The notes under the pieces were generated by a model that had not been told where the DNA came from, did no database searches, and was given only the letters and a program-made list of their open reading frames with translations. Positions 61,170 to 63,821 of a DNA stretch of 63,821 nt are shown in pieces. The translations under genes were made by a program, and so were the position numbers. Source of the stretch: Actinomyces sp. (GTDB lineage: Bacteria > Actinomycetota > Actinomycetes > Actinomycetales > Actinomycetaceae). Where the stretch lies: positions 1 to 63,821 of the forward strand of contig NZ_JARKVC010000026.1 in assembly GCF_029851875.1 (NCBI RefSeq), in the 5' to 3' direction. The number at the start of each line of letters is the position of its first letter. Within the stretch, counting starts at the first letter, position 1.

Positions 61170-61561
61170 GTGACCTCCCCGCGCTCCTGGAGGAGCACGG
61201 GGAGATCATCGAGGCGGACCTCCAGCGCTACTACGGGGTGGACCTGACGGACCTGTGGCGCGGGCGGCTGTCCATGCGGCGCGCCCTTGTCCTCATCCGA
61301 GGCCTGCCACCAGGGGCGGGCCTCTTCCGTCGGCACGGCGGCGACATGGCGTGGAGCCCCGAGGAGCGGGCTGTGCGTGAGGCTGGCTACCAGATCCTGA
61401 CGGGACTGCTGGCTATCCGGAACCTCTTCACCAAGAAGGCGCACGGTCCCCTGCTTGCGCCCTCGCCACCGCCCGAGGGCTGGTGGGAGGCGGAGCAGGA
61501 GGCCGTGGCCAGGACCCGGCGCAAGGTCGCGCGCGTGCGCCGGGCAGGAGAACACAACTAG
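60843..61561 (+). CDS. Tail assembly chaperone, GT-type frameshift product
   Basis: Reading shifts -1 at 61160-61166, giving G-K-L-S-D-L after the G part and about 130 further residues (ALLEEHGEIIEADLQRYYGV ... RRKVARVRRAGEHN). The downstream frame has no own start with a ribosome site and directly abuts the slip site. This is equivalent to lambda gpGT, needed for tail assembly around the tape measure. Confidence 0.85.
61160..61166 (+). promoter_or_regulatory. -1 programmed frameshift site GGGAAAC
   Basis: The heptamer reads G GGA AAC in the zero frame, immediately before the TGA stop. It has the X-XXY-YYZ form with strong repairing in the -1 frame. Confidence 0.85.
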
Positions 61562-61596
61562 GCAGTGAGCCCCCACGTGTGGGGTGGGAGGCAGTG

Positions 61597-63821
61597 ATGG
61601 CTGATACTGGTATCGAGCTCGCAACCGTGTACGTCTCACTCGTCCCGTCACTACGTGGCGCGCCCGAGGCGATCGGTGACGCTGTCAGCAAGGCAGCCAG
61701 GTCGTCCAGGACACGGAAGGCTACGGCCAGCCTCGGCGACCAGGTCGTGGACGGGATCACCAGGGCGATCGGGTCGACCCGTCAGATCCCGGCGGCTGTC
61801 AGCAAGGCCGCCAGGTCCGCCGCCTCCGGCCTGTCGTCCCTGAGGAAGTCCGCCGCCACCGCCTCGAAGGCGGTCAGGGCCGTCGGCGCGGCGTTCAGTG
61901 ACATGCGTGTCGTTGGCAGCCTGGCGGCCAGTGAGATCAGCAGGACGTGGGCCGGGTCACTGAGGAAGATCATGCCCGAGACGACCGCAAACATGGCGGC
62001 GCTAAGGAAGACCGTCGCTGACGGCATGTCCGGCGTCTCTGAGCTGGTCAGGCGGTCAGGCGCCTACGTGTCCGGCCGGTGGGCTGAGATGACCAGGCCG
62101 GTGCGCCGGCTCTGGACGCGCAACGTGACCGACCCTGTGCGCTCGACCATGGCGGAGGTGCGCCGGGAGGTCACGTGGGTCACTGGCGGTATCGCCCAGG
62201 GCGTCAAGGCCCTGGGGGCGAAGGCCGTCGCCCCGCTGACGAGGCACCTCGGAGGTGTGGGGCTCGCCGCGTCCGCCGCCGGCCTCATGGTCAGGCAGCA
62301 GCTCGGCAAGGCCACGGAGTGGGCTGGGAAGCAGTTCCAGACCCGCCTGGCCCAGCCCTTCACAAGGGCTATGAGCACGATCGGCACGAACGTGCGGGCC
62401 ACCGGCTCGACGATCGCGCAGTCTGTGGGCCTGGCCGCGCAGGCGTGGTCACCGGTCTTCTCGAAGGTCGCCTCGGGCGTGTCGTCCGCCTTCTCCAAGG
62501 TCGGCAGCGTCGCCTCGTCCGCCATGTCGGCGGCTGGGTCCGCTGTGGGGCGCGGTATGGCAGGCGTGGTCAACGTCGCCGCCTCCAGCGCGTCAGCGGT
62601 AGGCAAGGCGATCTCTGGCGGGATCGGCTTCGGTGTGCGCGCGGCCACCGTCGCGCTGGCCGGGCTCGGAGCCGTGATCTCGAAGAACATGGGCGGTGCG
62701 GTCGCCCGCGCCGACCTGCTGAACAACTTCCCCAAGGTCATGGCGAACATCGGCTACAGCGCCGACGAGGCCAGGAGGCAGGTCGACCGTATCAGCGAGG
62801 CCCTGGACGGCCTGCCCACGTCCACGGACGCGCTGGTGAGCACGGCCAAGGGCCTTGCCCCGCTGACCGGCGACCTGGGGAAGGCGACGTCCGTCGCCCT
62901 GGCACTGAACAACGCGCTCCTGGCAGGTGGCGCGTCCTCGGCCCTGGCCGAGAACGCGATGGAGCAGTACCGCCAGATGCTGGCCAACGGCACCGTCGAC
63001 ATGATCGGGTGGCGCTCAATGACCATGGCCATGCCCGGGCAGATGGACATGCTCGCCAAGTCGCTCCTCGGTGCGACAGCCAACACCTCGGACCTGTACG
63101 ACGCCATGAAGGACGAGGAGGTCACGTTCGACGACTTCCACGCCAAGCTGCTAGAGCTCAACGACAGCGGCGCCGACGGCATGGCGTCGTTCGCCGAGCA
63201 GGCCAAGACCGCCAGCGGCGGTATCGCCACGGCCTTCACGAACGCTGGCAACCGCGTCAAGAAGGCGATCGCGTCAGTGCTGGAGGCGATCGGGGTCGAC
63301 GCGATCGCCAAGAAGATCAACGACGCGACGGCAGGCATCGTCGGCCTCGGCAAGAGGATCGGCGAGGCCATCACGAAGATGAAGGAGGGTGGCGTCGAGA
63401 AGATCGGCGCTGACCTGTCCGGCCTGCTGCCCGTCATCGGCGCGGTGGCCGGAGGCCTGTCGACCGTGATTGCCGGGGTGCTTCCTTTCGGCTCCTCCCT
63501 GCTAGGGCTGACCGGCCCGGTAGGCCTGCTGCTCGGGTCGCTGGCCGCGATGTGGGCCAAGTCCGAGCTGCTGCGCAAGGCCGTGGGCGACCTCGGTGGA
63601 ACCTTCATGGACGCGCTGGGCTCCCCGAGCATCAGGAACGCGCTAGAGATCCTGACGATCACGATCGGTAACACCGCGAAGGCGCTGGGAGACAGCCTGG
63701 GCCTGGCCCTGGAGCTCGTCGCCCCGGCGATGGGGTACATGGCTGAGCGGATCGTCCCGGTCATGGCGCAGACGTTCGGGGCGCTCCTCAACGCGCTGAC
63801 GCCGCTCGTGGGCAGCATCCT
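61597..63821 (+). CDS. Tape measure protein (3' end outside window)
   Basis: At least 741 residues, open to the window edge. An N-terminal Ala/Ser/Lys-rich helical part with repeated KAARS units, membrane-like Gly/Ala stretches (near 370 and 620), and a TMP core (ARADLLNNFPKVMANIGYSA; LDGLPTSTDALVSTAKGLAP). It sets tail length and is ejected into the cell on infection. GGGAGG precedes ATG 61597. Confidence 0.9.
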   Translation, partial: MADTGIELATVYVSLVPSLRGAPEAIGDAVSKAARSSRTRKATASLGDQVVDGITRAIGSTRQIPAAVSKAARSAASGLSSLRKSAATASKAVRAVGAAFSDMRVVGSLAASEISRTWAGSLRKIMPETTANMAALRKTVADGMSGVSELVRRSGAYVSGRWAEMTRPVRRLWTRNVTDPVRSTMAEVRREVTWVTGGIAQGVKALGAKAVAPLTRHLGGVGLAASAAGLMVRQQLGKATEWAGKQFQTRLAQPFTRAMSTIGTNVRATGSTIAQSVGLAAQAWSPVFSKVASGVSSAFSKVGSVASSAMSAAGSAVGRGMAGVVNVAASSASAVGKAISGGIGFGVRAATVALAGLGAVISKNMGGAVARADLLNNFPKVMANIGYSADEARRQVDRISEALDGLPTSTDALVSTAKGLAPLTGDLGKATSVALALNNALLAGGASSALAENAMEQYRQMLANGTVDMIGWRSMTMAMPGQMDMLAKSLLGATANTSDLYDAMKDEEVTFDDFHAKLLELNDSGADGMASFAEQAKTASGGIATAFTNAGNRVKKAIASVLEAIGVDAIAKKINDATAGIVGLGKRIGEAITKMKEGGVEKIGADLSGLLPVIGAVAGGLSTVIAGVLPFGSSLLGLTGPVGLLLGSLAAMWAKSELLRKAVGDLGGTFMDALGSPSIRNALEILTITIGNTAKALGDSLGLALELVAPAMGYMAERIVPVMAQTFGALLNALTPLVGSI

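Larger units (their letters stand above)
35515..63821. mobile_element. Siphovirus-type prophage, right part missing
   Basis: A contiguous block of phage genes: leftward immunity and TA genes (35515-37000), then rightward Cro-like, antirepressor, recombination/replication, terminase, portal, prohead protease, HK97 capsid, connectors, tail tube, chaperones and tape measure. The order is that of HK97-like, long non-contractile-tailed phages. The left boundary falls in 35313-35514. No integrase is seen up to the right edge. All phage genes seen are intact. Confidence 0.93.

Noticed and set aside
62754-63818. Minus-strand open frame of 354 codons at the right edge
   Set aside because: Antisense to the tape measure gene, which has start, ribosome site and clear family features.

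Overview
The window is high-GC DNA from an actinobacterium, most likely a member of the Actinomycetaceae (Actinomyces-like). The evidence is the pairing of a DUF3052 gene with an aceE-type E1, a fasR-fabD-acpP-fabF cluster followed by DUF3145, the dgt-dnaG pair, DUF3043, frequent GTG starts and strong C/G preference at third codon positions. The genus is inferred from gene content only.

Layout. 1-642: the end of a repeat array of about 20 bp period, then three minus-strand tRNA genes (Leu, an odd class II-like Ile with anticodon UAU, Val). 713-19613: housekeeping genes: DUF3052, aceE, an AbiEi/DUF559-like protein between two copies of one palindrome, aspA, the fatty-acid cluster, DUF3145, a DUF7916-like protein, peptide deformylase, a degenerate GH13 protein, dgt, dnaG, a second copy of the repeat array, tRNA-Asn and an unknown protein. 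19816-25274: LacI regulator, degenerate glycerate kinase, M20 peptidase, DUF3043, aldo/keto reductase.

25397-35312 is the most unusual chromosomal part. It carries three paralogous cassettes, each pairing a lipoprotein of about 260 residues with a secreted protein of about 100 residues that has two conserved cysteines (CxQAxG[YF] ... G-x-C-x-PQ). Cassettes 2 and 3 flank a MacA/MacB-like export operon (adaptor with a peptidoglycan-binding domain, ATPase, FtsX-like permease). An MFS transporter and pyrD lie between cassettes 1 and 2. I do not recognise either secreted family. By layout it resembles a bacteriocin or secreted-effector locus with its own exporter, but that is inference.

35.5 kb to the right edge is the left and middle part of a siphovirus-type prophage, cut off inside the tape measure gene. 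On the minus strand it starts with an ImmA/IrrE-like gene, a HicAB module and a repressor. Rightward follow a Cro-like gene, an antirepressor, a run of small genes joined by twelve successive 4-bp overlaps, a RecB-like nuclease, a possible ssDNA-binding protein, primase-polymerase and helicase, MazG-like and other small genes, a self-inhibited Fic protein, a leftward trio of small genes, HNH, terminase, a portal-MuF fusion, a P-loop/prohead-protease fusion, HK97 capsid, connectors, tail tube, tail chaperones with a classical -1 slippery site, and the tape measure. No integrase is present in the window, so it must lie beyond the right edge or be absent.
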